DNA of 64,000 bases from UBA2336 sp964597075 (GTDB lineage Bacteria > Bacteroidota > Bacteroidia > Cytophagales > Cyclobacteriaceae), in assembly GCA_964597075.1 (NCBI GenBank), contig CAZQXC010000001.1:1-64000 (forward strand). The letters are read 5' to 3'. Positions 43,603 through 53,600 of the stretch are shown piece after piece (positions within the stretch are counted from its first letter, which is position 1; each line of letters begins with the position of its first letter). The position numbers were made by a program, and so were the translations under genes. The notes below the pieces were generated by a model, which was given only the letters and a program-made list of their open reading frames with translations, did not search any database and was not told where the DNA came from.

Positions 43603-43794
43603 CTATTCAAGAAAAAGCAGCAAAAGGTAAATCACGTAACTGATCAGGGTTAGACTTCCGTATAGCCTAATGACTTTTCTGCGATTCTGTACATCTTCCC
43701 ACCACAGAAGTAGCCAGGGCTTAAACAAACCGGCCACCATGAATAACAGTCCGGTCAAACTCAGTAGCAATAAAAAGAGTCGAACATTGTCCAT
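43603..43794 (-). CDS. 63-residue two-span membrane protein
   Basis: MDNVRLFLLLLSLTGLLFMVAG starts the first helix and LTLISYVIYLLLLFL forms the second, joined by a conserved-looking loop FKPWLLLWWEDVQNRRKVIRLYG. The WWED...NRRKVIRLYG loop is familiar from small unnamed Bacteroidota proteins. Both ends are probably periplasmic and the basic loop cytoplasmic. It converges with the upstream methyltransferase gene (8 bp) and is divergent from mfd. Confidence 0.75.
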   Translation of the reverse strand: MDNVRLFLLLLSLTGLLFMVAGLFKPWLLLWWEDVQNRRKVIRLYGSLTLISYVIYLLLLFLE

Positions 43795-43825
43795 TTACTA
43801 AAAGTAAGAAAATTAACATCGCTTT

Positions 43826-43857
43826 TTTGAAGGAAAGGGTCTTCAACAGTACATTTG
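43826..43857 (+). promoter_or_regulatory. promoter of mfd
   Basis: TTTG at 43826-43829, 20 nt, then TACATTTG at 43850-43857, a full consensus match. The start of transcription would be about 43861-43864, so the mfd start must be downstream of it; TTG at 43881 fits. Confidence 0.75.
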
Positions 43858-43880
43858 CGCCTCGCTTTAAGAGGCACGAT

Positions 43881-46800
43881 TTGAAGGCGAATGAATTTTT
43901 GGATCTGTACTGCGCGGATGGTCTGGTAAAAACCGTAGCCGCAGGAATAGCTGCGCCCAATCACCAACACCTTCGAATTAAGGGATTATCCGGCAGCCTG
44001 GATGCTGTATTGGTATCCTCATCTTTTACCCTTCACCCACAGAATTATCTCGTTGTTTTACAGGACCGGGAGGAGGCTGCCTATTTCCAAAACGACCTTC
44101 AAAATTTGTTGGGCTGTGAAATCCTGTTGTTTCCCATGTCATACAAACGTCCGTACGAGTTTGATGAGACGGAGAATGCTAATATTTTAATGCGAACCGA
44201 AGTGCTCAATGCACTGGCAGCCAAAACCACCCCGCAACTTATTGTTACCTATCCGGAGGCACTGTCAGAGAAGGTGATCAGCAAACGATCGCTTACATCG
44301 AACACATTCTCCATAAATGCCGGTGAGCAACTCAATATTTCCTTTTTGGAAGAATTCATGCACAGCTACGATTTTGAAAAAACAGATTTTGTGTATGAGG
44401 CCGGACAGTTTGCAGTTAGGGGTGGAATTATCGACATCTTTTCTTTCGCCCATGAACTTCCCTACCGGATTGAACTTTTTGGCGATGAAGTGGACAGCAT
44501 TCGATCCTTTGATCCCGGATCACAACTTTCCGTTGAAACCGTTACATCCATAAATATCATCCCCGATGTTCAAACCCGACTAATGCACGAAGAGCGGCAA
44601 TCGCTTTTTGAATTTGTGTCTCCGGAAACCCGGATATGGTTTAAGGACGTTCAGTTAACAGCTGATGTTATTCAGAAGTCGTTCGAAAAGGTGAGTGAGT
44701 CCTTTAATCGGATTGTTAACTCGAGTAACACGCAGGTGGTATTAAGTCCCGAAAAACTTTTTGATGATCGAGTTACTTTTCTGCAATTAACTTCGAATTT
44801 CACACAAATTGAATTTGGTAATCGATTCTTGCTCAGTAATCCTATAACATATGAATGGCCTTCAGCTGCACAGCCATCATTTAATAAAGATTTTGAGCTG
44901 CTCGCCAACAACCTTGTTGAATATCAAACGCAAGGTTATATCAATTTAATTGCAGCTGATGTTCCAAAACAAATCGACCGCCTGCGCGGAATTTTTGAAG
45001 AGATTCATCCTGAGCTACATTTTACAGGATTAGAGTTTTCACTTCGGCAGGGCTTTGTTGATCAAACATTAAAAGTTCTTTGTTACACCGATCACCAGAT
45101 CTTTGAACGCTTCCACCGCTACCGGGCGCGCGAAAAATTTTCGCGCTCTAAAGCACTTACGCTTCGTGAATTACAAACCCTGCAGCCCGGTGATTTTGTT
45201 ACACACATTGATTATGGAATAGGAAAATTTGCCGGACTCGAAAAAAAAGAAGTTAATGGACATGAACAAGAGGCCATTCGCCTGGTCTATCGTGATGATG
45301 ATATGTTATATGTAAGCATACATGCCCTTCACAAAATATCGAAGTACTCAGGTAAGGATGGCGCACCACCAAGTATCAGCAAGCTCGGATCCCAGGAGTG
45401 GGAAACGAAGAAATCGAAAGCTAAAAAGCGCGTAAAAGACATTGCCAAAGAGCTTATTGAATTATACTCGAAGCGTAAAGGCGCACCGGGCTATGCCTTT
45501 TCGCCCGATAGTTACTTGCAGGCTGAGCTCGAGTCCTCTTTTCTTTATGACGACACCCCTGATCAGGCAAAAGCAACTGAAGATGTAAAACATGATATGG
45601 AACAGCCTCATCCCATGGACCGGTTGGTTTGTGGTGATGTTGGTTTTGGAAAAACTGAAGTGGCCGTACGTGCCGCGTTTAAAACAGCCACCGAAGGAAA
45701 GCAGGTTGCTGTGTTGGTGCCCACCACCATTTTAGCTATGCAACATTTCCGGACCTTTAAAGAGAGACTTGGTAACTTTCCCGTTGTTATTGAATACATC
45801 TCCAGGTTCCGGTCAGATAAGGAAATTAAAAAAATTGTTAAACAGGTTGCCGAAGGAACAGTAGATATTCTGATTGGCACGCACCGCATTGTTAGCAAAG
45901 ATGTGCTCTTCAAGAATCTTGGCTTGTTGATCGTTGATGAAGAGCAAAAGTTTGGCGTTAAGGTGAAAGACCGTTTAAAAGAGATCAAACATAATGTAGA
46001 TGTGCTCACCCTTACCGCCACACCTATTCCCCGTACTCTTCATTTTTCACTAATGGGTGCGCGCGATTTGAGCATTATTGCAACTCCTCCTCCCAACCGT
46101 CAACCCGTAACTACAGAGTTGCATGCCTTTAATGAAACCATAATTCGTGATGCGGTAAGCTTTGAGTTGCGAAGGGGTGGTCAGGTATTTTTTGTACACA
46201 ACCGCGTAAATGACATTGAAGAGGTTGCTAACATCATTTATAAATTAGTACCCGATGCCCGTATCGGAATTGCTCATGGCCAAATGGATGGGGACAAGCT
46301 GGAGAAGGCAATGGTTAAGTTTATTGATAGAGAGTATGATGTGCTGGTGTCCACCAACATCATTGAATCTGGTCTAGACATCCCGAATGCAAACACTATC
46401 ATAATTAATCAGGCACACATGTTTGGCTTATCCGATCTTCACCAAATGCGTGGTCGGGTGGGTAGGTCAAACAAAAAAGCATTTTGCTATTTATTAACCC
46501 CTCCGGCTTCGTTACTTACCGCTGATTCACGCAAGCGCCTTGCATCACTTGAAGAATTTTCTGATTTAGGGGATGGGTTTAAAGTGGCCATGCGTGATCT
46601 GGATATTCGTGGTGCCGGAAATTTGTTGGGCGCAGAACAAAGCGGCTACATTAATGATCTGGGGTTTGAGACGTATCATAAAATACTGGATGATGCCATC
46701 CAGGAATTGAAGGAAACGGATTTCAAAGAGTTGTTTGCCGGAGAGTTGGCCGAAAAAGCAAAACTCATTGTACAGGATTGTATTATTGAAACTGACCTTG

Positions 46801-47255
46801 AGATACTCATTCCGGAAACCTATGTAAACAATACCAGTGAACGCCTCCAATTATATGCACGTCTCGATAACATTAAGAATGAAGAGCAACTGGAGAAATT
46901 TGCTATTGAGCTACGCGATCGTTTCGGAGATTTGCCAGACGCTGTAGAGGAACTCGTGAATACTGTTCGTTTACGTTGGTTGGGTGAAAAAGTGGGTTTT
47001 GAAAAGTTAACCCTGAAGGGAGGTAAGCTCCGGGGGTATTTTGTTTCCAATAAAGAAGAGTACTTTGATTCGGCAATGTTCAGCCGGGTATTGAATTTTG
47101 TTCAGTCCCATTCGCGATCGTGCAAGCTTCGTGAGCAAACCGGCAAACCATTGTTGATTGTTGAACCAGTAGAACACGTAGATACAGCCATTGAATTATT
47201 TCATCACATAATGGGCCTAGAGTATAAATCGGATAAGGAAATTCTTTCCAGATAG
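43881..47255 (+). CDS. mfd: transcription-repair coupling factor
   Basis: 1124 residues from TTG at 43881 (KANEFLDLY). No ATG occurs before residue 80, and a full promoter at 43826-43857 makes the more distal TTG at 43827 unlikely. Parts: UvrB-like damage-recognition region (about 1-380), the RNA polymerase interacting domain (about 450-520, PGDFVTHIDYGIGKFAGLE), then a RecG-like helicase with GDVGFGKTEVAVRAAF (Walker A), VDEEQKFGV, TATPIPRTLHFSLMGARDLSII, STNIIESGLDIPN and QMRGRVGRSN. The C-terminal TRCF domain (about 970-1080) autoinhibits. Mfd removes stalled RNA polymerase and recruits UvrA. Complete and conventional. Confidence 0.95.
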   Translation: MKANEFLDLYCADGLVKTVAAGIAAPNHQHLRIKGLSGSLDAVLVSSSFTLHPQNYLVVLQDREEAAYFQNDLQNLLGCEILLFPMSYKRPYEFDETENANILMRTEVLNALAAKTTPQLIVTYPEALSEKVISKRSLTSNTFSINAGEQLNISFLEEFMHSYDFEKTDFVYEAGQFAVRGGIIDIFSFAHELPYRIELFGDEVDSIRSFDPGSQLSVETVTSINIIPDVQTRLMHEERQSLFEFVSPETRIWFKDVQLTADVIQKSFEKVSESFNRIVNSSNTQVVLSPEKLFDDRVTFLQLTSNFTQIEFGNRFLLSNPITYEWPSAAQPSFNKDFELLANNLVEYQTQGYINLIAADVPKQIDRLRGIFEEIHPELHFTGLEFSLRQGFVDQTLKVLCYTDHQIFERFHRYRAREKFSRSKALTLRELQTLQPGDFVTHIDYGIGKFAGLEKKEVNGHEQEAIRLVYRDDDMLYVSIHALHKISKYSGKDGAPPSISKLGSQEWETKKSKAKKRVKDIAKELIELYSKRKGAPGYAFSPDSYLQAELESSFLYDDTPDQAKATEDVKHDMEQPHPMDRLVCGDVGFGKTEVAVRAAFKTATEGKQVAVLVPTTILAMQHFRTFKERLGNFPVVIEYISRFRSDKEIKKIVKQVAEGTVDILIGTHRIVSKDVLFKNLGLLIVDEEQKFGVKVKDRLKEIKHNVDVLTLTATPIPRTLHFSLMGARDLSIIATPPPNRQPVTTELHAFNETIIRDAVSFELRRGGQVFFVHNRVNDIEEVANIIYKLVPDARIGIAHGQMDGDKLEKAMVKFIDREYDVLVSTNIIESGLDIPNANTIIINQAHMFGLSDLHQMRGRVGRSNKKAFCYLLTPPASLLTADSRKRLASLEEFSDLGDGFKVAMRDLDIRGAGNLLGAEQSGYINDLGFETYHKILDDAIQELKETDFKELFAGELAEKAKLIVQDCIIETDLEILIPETYVNNTSERLQLYARLDNIKNEEQLEKFAIELRDRFGDLPDAVEELVNTVRLRWLGEKVGFEKLTLKGGKLRGYFVSNKEEYFDSAMFSRVLNFVQSHSRSCKLREQTGKPLLIVEPVEHVDTAIELFHHIMGLEYKSDKEILSR

Positions 47256-47467
47256 GGCTCAAGACCCCGCATACTTTCAAACGCGTTTATCAGCAGCACC
47301 TTTTGATACTTAGTGGAATAGTATACCTCTACATAGAATTCACCCGTATGGTATAAAAACACCTTGCAGTCCGCCAGCTGGCGGAACGTAAGATATTGAC
47401 CATCGTACGTAACAACATCACATTTTTTTTCAAACGGTAAAAACCTGAATTCCTGAATCGATAGCAT
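47204..47467 (-). CDS. small conserved-looking soluble protein overlapping the mfd 3' end
   Basis: 87 residues: MLSIQEFRFLPFEKKCDVVTYDGQYL and so on, ending LEPYLERISLSDLYSRPIM. The pattern FEKKCDVVT, VEVYYS, VLLINAF and LEPYL suggests a real globular beta-rich protein rather than a chance frame, and I believe I have met similar unnamed short Cytophagales proteins. The last 52 nt overlap the mfd coding region on the other strand. No signal or membrane segment. Function unknown. It is divergent from gldJ with 270 bp between. Confidence 0.55.
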   Translation of the reverse strand: MLSIQEFRFLPFEKKCDVVTYDGQYLTFRQLADCKVFLYHTGEFYVEVYYSTKYQKVLLINAFESMRGLEPYLERISLSDLYSRPIM

Positions 47468-47489
47468 GTTTTTGGTCTATATTACAAAC

Positions 47490-47556
47490 ACAGTCAAAAA
47501 TTCATGCCATTTACCAAACCTTTATTTTTTGCTTTTCAACCTTACTTTTTGACTGT
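47490..47556. repeat. inverted repeat in the region upstream of gldJ
   Basis: ACAGTCAAAAA (47490-47500) and its exact complement TTTTTGACTGT (47546-47556) are 45 nt apart in the 270 bp between the small minus-strand gene and gldJ. It may be an operator or a stem. Apart from this the intergenic region shows only AT-rich sequence. Confidence 0.55.
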
Positions 47557-47737
47557 TCATCGAGGCTGGGCTTCCTGTTTTGGGATGGGGTTATCTCAAA
47601 AACAATATGCGTGGCGAATAGACGTTTTTACTCACCGAATACCAATTGGATTAATGATTTATGAATAAAATAGTTTCTGCTTGGAAAACATGCGTTTATG
47701 TCCATATATTAGCAGTTGCTTTAAAATCAACGTTACA

Positions 47738-48988
47738 ATGAACAACTATCTTAAGGCTCTTCTATTTTTAGCCATCAGTTCTGTAGTACTTTCTGCTTGT
47801 TCCCTCTTTGGCAGGGGCGGAGGAAAGCCCACCGCCCAAAACCCGGGACAGGTTAGTACCGCTACCGGGCTAGGCTTTAACAACGATGATGAGGGCGGAT
47901 TTATGGTTAATGCCTATGAAGGCCAGCCTGATGCTCCAAACATGGTATTTATTGAAGGGGGTAGAACCGTAATGGGCTCATTTGAAGAGGATGTTATGTC
48001 TTTCCGCGACAATATCGAAAGAACGGTTTCGGTTGCTTCCTTTTATATGGATGAAACAGAAATTGCCAACATTCACTGGTTGGAGTACCTTCACTATCTG
48101 GCCCGTGATTCCTCTCAAGAGGTTTATCAGGCCTCCCTTCCAGACACTACTGTTTGGGTTGGAAAATTAGCTTTTAATGACCCCTATGTAGATCATTATT
48201 TACGCTATCCTGGCTTTCGCTACTTCCCGGTAGTTGGAATCAGTTGGACTCAAGCTTCTAATTACACGGTATGGAGAACACGCGCTGTAAATATTCAATT
48301 AGCTGAAGATGCAGGCGCTGAATACGCGGAAACCGATGGCCGTATTCCTCTGGAATCGGGTATTGTAATTCCGGCTTACCGTTTGCCTACCGAAGCCGAG
48401 TGGGAATATGCTGCTCAGGCCATGATTGGTACCCAGTGGCTGGAGGAAATGCAGACCCACCAACGGGTTTATCCTTGGGATGGCCATGCCCTTCGTAATC
48501 CTTATGGAAAGCAAATGGGCTTTATGTTGGCCAATTTTAAGCGTGGACGCGGTGATTATGCTGGTATTGCTGGTCGTTTAAATGACGGAGCGCTTATCAC
48601 ATCCTATATCTATGAATTCCCTCCTAACGATTTCGGTTTATATAACATGGCTGGTAATGTGAGTGAGTGGGTACAGGATGTTTATCGTCCGCTTTCTTTT
48701 CAGGATGTTGATGATCTTAACCCCATGAGACGCGATGGATTTCTGGATGATGCCGGAGGATATAATAACAGAATTATTAAAGATCCAACATCTGGTGAGT
48801 GGACAGAAAGAAATCCTGAAAGCTTTACATCATTAATTACAGATAAGGCCCGGGTTTACAAAGGTGGTAGCTGGAAGGATGTTGCATATTGGATGTCACC
48901 TGGTACACGCAGATACCTTGATCAGGATAGCGCGACAGCAACTATTGGTTTCCGTTGTGCCATGATCAGGGCGGGATCAAATTATTAG
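47738..48988 (+). CDS. gldJ: gliding motility lipoprotein GldJ
   Basis: 416 residues from ATG at 47738 (MNNYLKALLFLAISSVVLSAC, lipid on Cys21). The frame is open to 47681 but the extra codons break the signal peptide. Mature parts: Gly-rich linker, ATGLGFNNDDEGGFMV, then a formylglycine-generating-enzyme-like domain (about 60-405: MVFIEGGRTVMGSFEEDV, FYMDETEIANIHWLEYLHYL, YRLPTEAEWEYAAQA, GLYNMAGNVSEWVQDV, VYKGGSWKDVAYW). The active-site cysteines of true FGE are absent. GldJ is an outer-membrane lipoprotein needed for gliding and type IX secretion. The related GldK was considered; the N-terminal and EGG...METE wording fits GldJ better. No other gld gene is nearby. Confidence 0.85.
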   Translation: MNNYLKALLFLAISSVVLSACSLFGRGGGKPTAQNPGQVSTATGLGFNNDDEGGFMVNAYEGQPDAPNMVFIEGGRTVMGSFEEDVMSFRDNIERTVSVASFYMDETEIANIHWLEYLHYLARDSSQEVYQASLPDTTVWVGKLAFNDPYVDHYLRYPGFRYFPVVGISWTQASNYTVWRTRAVNIQLAEDAGAEYAETDGRIPLESGIVIPAYRLPTEAEWEYAAQAMIGTQWLEEMQTHQRVYPWDGHALRNPYGKQMGFMLANFKRGRGDYAGIAGRLNDGALITSYIYEFPPNDFGLYNMAGNVSEWVQDVYRPLSFQDVDDLNPMRRDGFLDDAGGYNNRIIKDPTSGEWTERNPESFTSLITDKARVYKGGSWKDVAYWMSPGTRRYLDQDSATATIGFRCAMIRAGSNY

Positions 48989-49007
48989 TAATACACTGTC
49001 CTAATAC

Positions 49008-49039
49008 AAAAAAGCCCTCCTGATCAGGAGGGCTTTTTT
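49008..49039. terminator. strong bidirectional terminator
   Basis: A perfect 16-bp inverted repeat, AAAAAAGCCCTCCTGA and TCAGGAGGGCTTTTTT, with no unpaired centre by sequence, shared by the converging gldJ and comF genes. Confidence 0.95.
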
Positions 49040-49743
49040 TATTCTGCTGCATAAGCCATGCTGCCTATAGTTACTTCCTGACAGCCCGAATTGATCAACG
49101 CCAAGGCGCAAGCCTCAACCGTTGCACCGGTAGTAATCACATCGTCCACCAACAAAATTCTTTTTCCTGTAACAGCTTCTTTATCCTGTACCGTGAAGAC
49201 TTCATTCACGTTCTCCCACCGCCTTAATTTTGATTTTTTGGTTTGTGTGTCCGTCATGATGAGTCGGTGTAACACTCCTGATGTCCAGGGTACTTGAAGT
49301 GTTTCTGAAAGCCCCTTGGCAAATTCTTCACTTTGATTATATCCCCTGCGCTTATGCTTCAGCGGGTGAAGCGGAACAGGTAAAATCATATCAAAATAGC
49401 TTGAAAAGCCACTTTTATAGAGTTCCTCACCGTAAACCCTGCCTATAACCTGGCCAATTTCACGATGGTTGTTGTACTTAAACTCATGCATGAGTTGTTG
49501 TACACTTCCACCCTTTTTGAACAGCAAAAAAGCAAAGGCTGTCTCAATAGGTATTCTGCCATACAGCCTTTTGTATAGTGGGTTCTCCTTGTAGAAATGA
49601 TAGCCGGTTCGTGGTAGATTATGAATGCACCTTGTGCATAGTATTTCTTCGCCCTTTACCAGTCCGTCAGTGCAAGCAAAGCAATACCTTGGGTAAACAA
49701 GGCTTACAAGGTCAAAAAATATTTCCGATACAGTCGATGACAA
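49039..49743 (-). CDS. comF: ComF-family phosphoribosyltransferase-like protein
   Basis: 234 residues. An N-terminal zinc ribbon (CFAC and CTRC, about 22-39) is followed by a phosphoribosyltransferase domain with LPVPLHPLKHKRRGYNQSEEFAKGL and the PRPP loop ILLVDDVITTGAT (about 195-207). ComF is linked to DNA uptake during competence in Gram-positives and Haemophilus; many Bacteroidota encode it without known competence. No ATG is in reach, so the start is TTG at 49743. Cytoplasmic. Confidence 0.88.
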   Translation of the reverse strand: MSSTVSEIFFDLVSLVYPRYCFACTDGLVKGEEILCTRCIHNLPRTGYHFYKENPLYKRLYGRIPIETAFAFLLFKKGGSVQQLMHEFKYNNHREIGQVIGRVYGEELYKSGFSSYFDMILPVPLHPLKHKRRGYNQSEEFAKGLSETLQVPWTSGVLHRLIMTDTQTKKSKLRRWENVNEVFTVQDKEAVTGKRILLVDDVITTGATVEACALALINSGCQEVTIGSMAYAAE

Positions 49744-49823
49744 GGAGTAGTATATTTACAGTTCTGTGTAAATCCTTTTGCGGATTTATCGCTATTGAAA
49801 ATACGAAAAGTAAATTGTTACCC

Positions 49824-50165
49824 ATGGGATTAGTTCAGGATTTTAACAGCTACCGGAGCAAAATGAATGAAAAAATAATGGCCTCCGACAGTTTGATCAT
49901 CAAACGAATATTCAATTTAGACACCAATGCCTATGCCGAAGGCCATCTAGACCTAAGAAGCAAGGAGCTTATTGGGCTTACGTGTTCCCTGGTGCTGCGC
50001 TGCGATGATTGTGTGAAGTACCATTTGGGAAAATGCAAAGAGGTTGGCCTTACAACCAATGAAGTCAATGAAGCTATGGGAGTGGCTACGCTGGTTGGGG
50101 GTACCATAGTAATCCCTCATTTAAGAAGAGCTTTTGAATACTGGGAAGAATTGAATCATGTTTAA
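49824..50165 (+). CDS. AhpD-like carboxymuconolactone decarboxylase family protein
   Basis: 113 residues from ATG at 49824. The all-helical CMD fold is recognised by LDLRSKELIGLTCSLVLRCDDCVKYHLGKCKEVGLT, where CDDCVKYH is the CxxC with the conserved His of AhpD-type peroxidoreductases. True decarboxylases lack the CxxC. So thiol-based redox function is likely, protecting against peroxides. The stop overlaps the next gene by 8 nt, suggesting coupled translation. Confidence 0.85.
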   Translation: MGLVQDFNSYRSKMNEKIMASDSLIIKRIFNLDTNAYAEGHLDLRSKELIGLTCSLVLRCDDCVKYHLGKCKEVGLTTNEVNEAMGVATLVGGTIVIPHLRRAFEYWEELNHV

Positions 50166-50532
50166 ACGTGATCTTGAAATAGAGAGAAGCTGGCATGTAT
50201 TGCTGAAGCATATTGAGGGATCACTCGGGAAAAAACCTAAAGACCTAAACGGAGTTCTTTTCCTGATTGGGGTTCATGAGCTCGGGCAGGGGTATCGGTT
50301 ATTTTCAAAGGAGGAAAAACAGGATTTGCTGCACATCGCTATCTGCAAAGTGCTTAGCCTGGCAGGCTTCTATGAGCTTGACGGGCTTGATCAGGAAGGG
50401 TGGCCCCATTGGAAAATGGTTAAAAAGCTGCCCCACTTTGATTTGCTGGAGCAGGAGAAGCTATTAAAAATGCACGTACTCGAATATTTCGAAACCGAGC
50501 ACAACTGGAAATTACGACCGGAGGCAACTTAA
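50158..50532 (+). CDS. soluble protein of unknown function coupled to the AhpD-like gene
   Basis: 124 residues, MFKRDLEIERSWHVLLKHIEGSLGKKPKDLNGVLFLIGVHELGQG. Predicted mixed helices with FYELDGLDQEGWPHWKMVKKLPHFDLLEQEKLLKMHVLEYF at the end. No signal, membrane segment or Cys-rich motif. I do not recognise a family, but VLFLIGVHELGQG and HWKMVKKLP look conserved in Bacteroidota. Overlap with the upstream gene links it to the CMD protein. Confidence 0.7.
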   Translation: MFKRDLEIERSWHVLLKHIEGSLGKKPKDLNGVLFLIGVHELGQGYRLFSKEEKQDLLHIAICKVLSLAGFYELDGLDQEGWPHWKMVKKLPHFDLLEQEKLLKMHVLEYFETEHNWKLRPEAT

Positions 50533-50639
50533 GCCTTCACACTTTGGCATTGTTTGCTTCAGCATAAGCCATTATCTTTATCAATTACGCAAACTTTAGG
50601 GTTAGCTGATCCGTTTTCATTTGTATAAAATAGTGGGTA

Positions 50640-53600
50640 ATGGGAAGTGGTCTTGAAAAAGTTAAAGAGAATATCAGTTCTTTCAGGCGCAGGTATTATA
50701 TCAACCTGCTTGTCAGGGGCGCGCTGCTTACCCTTACGGTTCTAATCTTTTATTTTCTTTTCGCCACCCTGATTGAGCATGCCTTATGGCTATCACCTTG
50801 GGGAAGATTTTTACTTTTGTTTTCCTTTTTCGCAACTACACTATACTGTCTTTACCGGTTTTTGAAAGTGCCCATTCTATTTTGGATTAGAAAAAAAGGA
50901 ATGGGGGAAGAAGAAAGCGCTCGCCTGATCGGTAATTATTTTCCACAAATTCAGGACCGCTTGGTCAACCTGATTCAGCTAAATAGTGTAAAACAAAACT
51001 CTTCTCTTGCGATCGCCAGTGTTCAGCAAAAATCCAGTGTCTTTGAACTGATTCACTTTGATTCAGCTATCGATCTTGGGCAAAATAAAAAATACCTGAA
51101 GTTTCTGGCCTTGCCGGTTGGTGTTATTCTTCTGATGGTGCTTTTCAATATAAACATGCTTACTCAAAGCACCCATCGGATTGTTAATTTCAATCAACAA
51201 TTTACCCCACAGGCACCTTTCAATTTCACAATTCAAACCGATGGGCTTACTGGTTTTTTCAATGAGGACTTTACGCTTACTGTTTTATTAGATGGCGGTG
51301 CTATTCCAGATGCTTGTTTTATTGTTCTGAAATCGCAGCGTTTAAAAATGGAGTCACTTGGCGGGGGGGCCTTTCAATACACTTTTGAAAAACTTCAGGA
51401 ACCAAAGACAATTCAATTTGAAGCAGCCGGATTCTATTCATCTCCTGTTGAATTAACGTTAGCGAACCGCCCTGAACTTTCTCAGTTAAAACTCCAATTA
51501 GAATATCCCAGCTATCTGCAACGAAAAAATGATCAGCTTGTTAATGCTGGCAACCTGGAGGTGCCGGAAGGAACAGTTGCTACCTGGCAAATCCAAACAG
51601 CTAATACGCTAAATGCGTCCATACTATTTTCTTCAGGCGCCCAACCTGATAATATGCAAATATCTGATAACCAGACGTTTACTTACAAAAAAGGGCTTAA
51701 CAACCCCGACCAGTATGAGGTAGTTCTGGAAAACGAACACAGTAGAAATAAAGAGAAAATCAGCTACCGTATTGATGTTATTAAAGATCAGCACCCACGG
51801 CTAATGGTTACTAATTTTCGCGATTCAATTCTTTATCAGCGAATTGTTCTTGGAGGAGTTGTTACTGATGATTACGGACTTACCAGGCTAATGCTTCAGT
51901 TCCACGTGAAAAATGCAAGTCAGCAAAAAGTTTTACAACGGTCGGTTGACATTCCCATTGGAGTTAACCAAAATCAGCAAAGTTTTTTTTATAACTGGAG
52001 ACTGGATTCTTTGAAGCTTAAAACTGGCGAATACCTCGAATATTTTTTACAAGTATGGGATAACGATGGGGTAAACGGACATAAGTCTACACGTTCATCA
52101 GTATACACATTCTTTGTTCCCGATAAAGATCAGTTAATAACAGAGATCTCCAAATCACAATCGCAAACGGAGCAAAAAATTGAGCAGAGTTTCTCAAAGG
52201 CTCAGGATTTTCAAAAACAAATTGAGGACGCACAGCAAAAGTTAAAAGGAAAACAATCGCTCGACTGGCAGGATAAAAAGAAGTTGGAGGATCTTCTAGA
52301 GCAAAAGAAAAATCTTGAAAAGATGCTCAATGAATTAAACGATCAAAACAAGTTACTGGAACAAAAGAAAGATGCCTTTACCGAACAGGATGAACGAATC
52401 CGCGAAAAGGCAGCACAGATCCAAAAGCTAATGGATGAGCTGCTGGATGAAGAGACACGGAAACTACTTCAAGAATTGGAAAAGCTGCTGAAGGAAAATG
52501 CCGATGTGAACCAACTTCAACGGTTGATGGATAAGCTTAGCAATAATTCCAAAAATCTTGAAAAGGAGTTGGAGCGCACGCTGGAGCTTTTCAAACAAAT
52601 GCAATTTGAATACAAAATTGACCAGGCCATTAAAGACCTGAAACAAAACGAGGAGGACCAAAAGGCGCTGCTGGAAAAGACGGAGGCCCTGGAAAAGGAA
52701 CAGGAAAAAACCAGCAAGGGTAAGAGTTCCGATAAGACTGGCGAAAATCAAAACAGCGAGAAATCCAAAACACTAAGTGAAGAACAGGAACAGCTCTCGG
52801 AAGACTTCAAAAAGACCGAAGAAAAACTCCAGGAGCTCCGCGAATTGGGTGAGGAGTTGAATAACTCAGACGAAATACCCGATGAGGACCAAAGCAAATC
52901 TGTAGAAGACGCTCAGCAAAATAGCCAGGAGAATCTTGAAATGGGCAAACCGTCACAGTCTAAAGGTGGGCAACAAAAGGCAATCAAGAAAATGCAGGAA
53001 ATGCAACAGCAAATGGAGAGTATGCAAAGCTCCATGAGCATGGAAATGGATATGCAGAACCTTGAAACGCTCCGCCAAATTATCCACGGACTAATAAAGC
53101 TTTCTTTTGATCAGGAGGGCCTGATAAAACAATTCGCAGAGTTACAACAAAATGATCCTCGTTTTAATAAACTGGCCCAGCAACAATTAAAACTCAAAGA
53201 CGATGTTAAAGTTCTGGAAGACAGCTTATTAGCACTCGGAAAGCGTGATCCCATGATGGGCACTTTCATAACCCGCGAGGTTACTGAATTGAATGACCGA
53301 TTAGATAAATCCATCGAAGCCTACCGGGAAAGAAGACGCCCTCAAATCTCAACAGAGATGCAGTTCAGCATGACCTCCATTAATAACCTTGCGTTAATGC
53401 TTGACAGTCATTTTGATATGATGATGAACATGATGGCAAACGCAAAGGGTTCCGGCAAAAAAGGAAAGCAAAAAGGAAATCAACCGAATTTAAGCCAAAT
53501 GCAGCAGCAGCTTAATGACAAGATTGAGCAATTAAAAAATAGCGGAAAGGGCGGAAGAGAACTCTCAGAAGAGCTTGCCGAAATGGCTGCTGAGCAAGAG

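Noticed and set aside
47504..47668. 54-codon frame between the small minus-strand gene and gldJ
   Set aside because: No signal, domain-like pattern or conserved feature; overlaps the inverted repeat.
47738..48988. Assignment of the FGE-like lipoprotein as GldK or a sulfatase-modifying factor
   Set aside because: Catalytic Cys residues are absent, gldL/M/N do not follow, and the N-terminal wording fits GldJ better.
49578..49823. Extended start of the AhpD-like frame
   Set aside because: It overlaps comF on the other strand and includes no fold element; ATG at 49824 gives normal CMD length.
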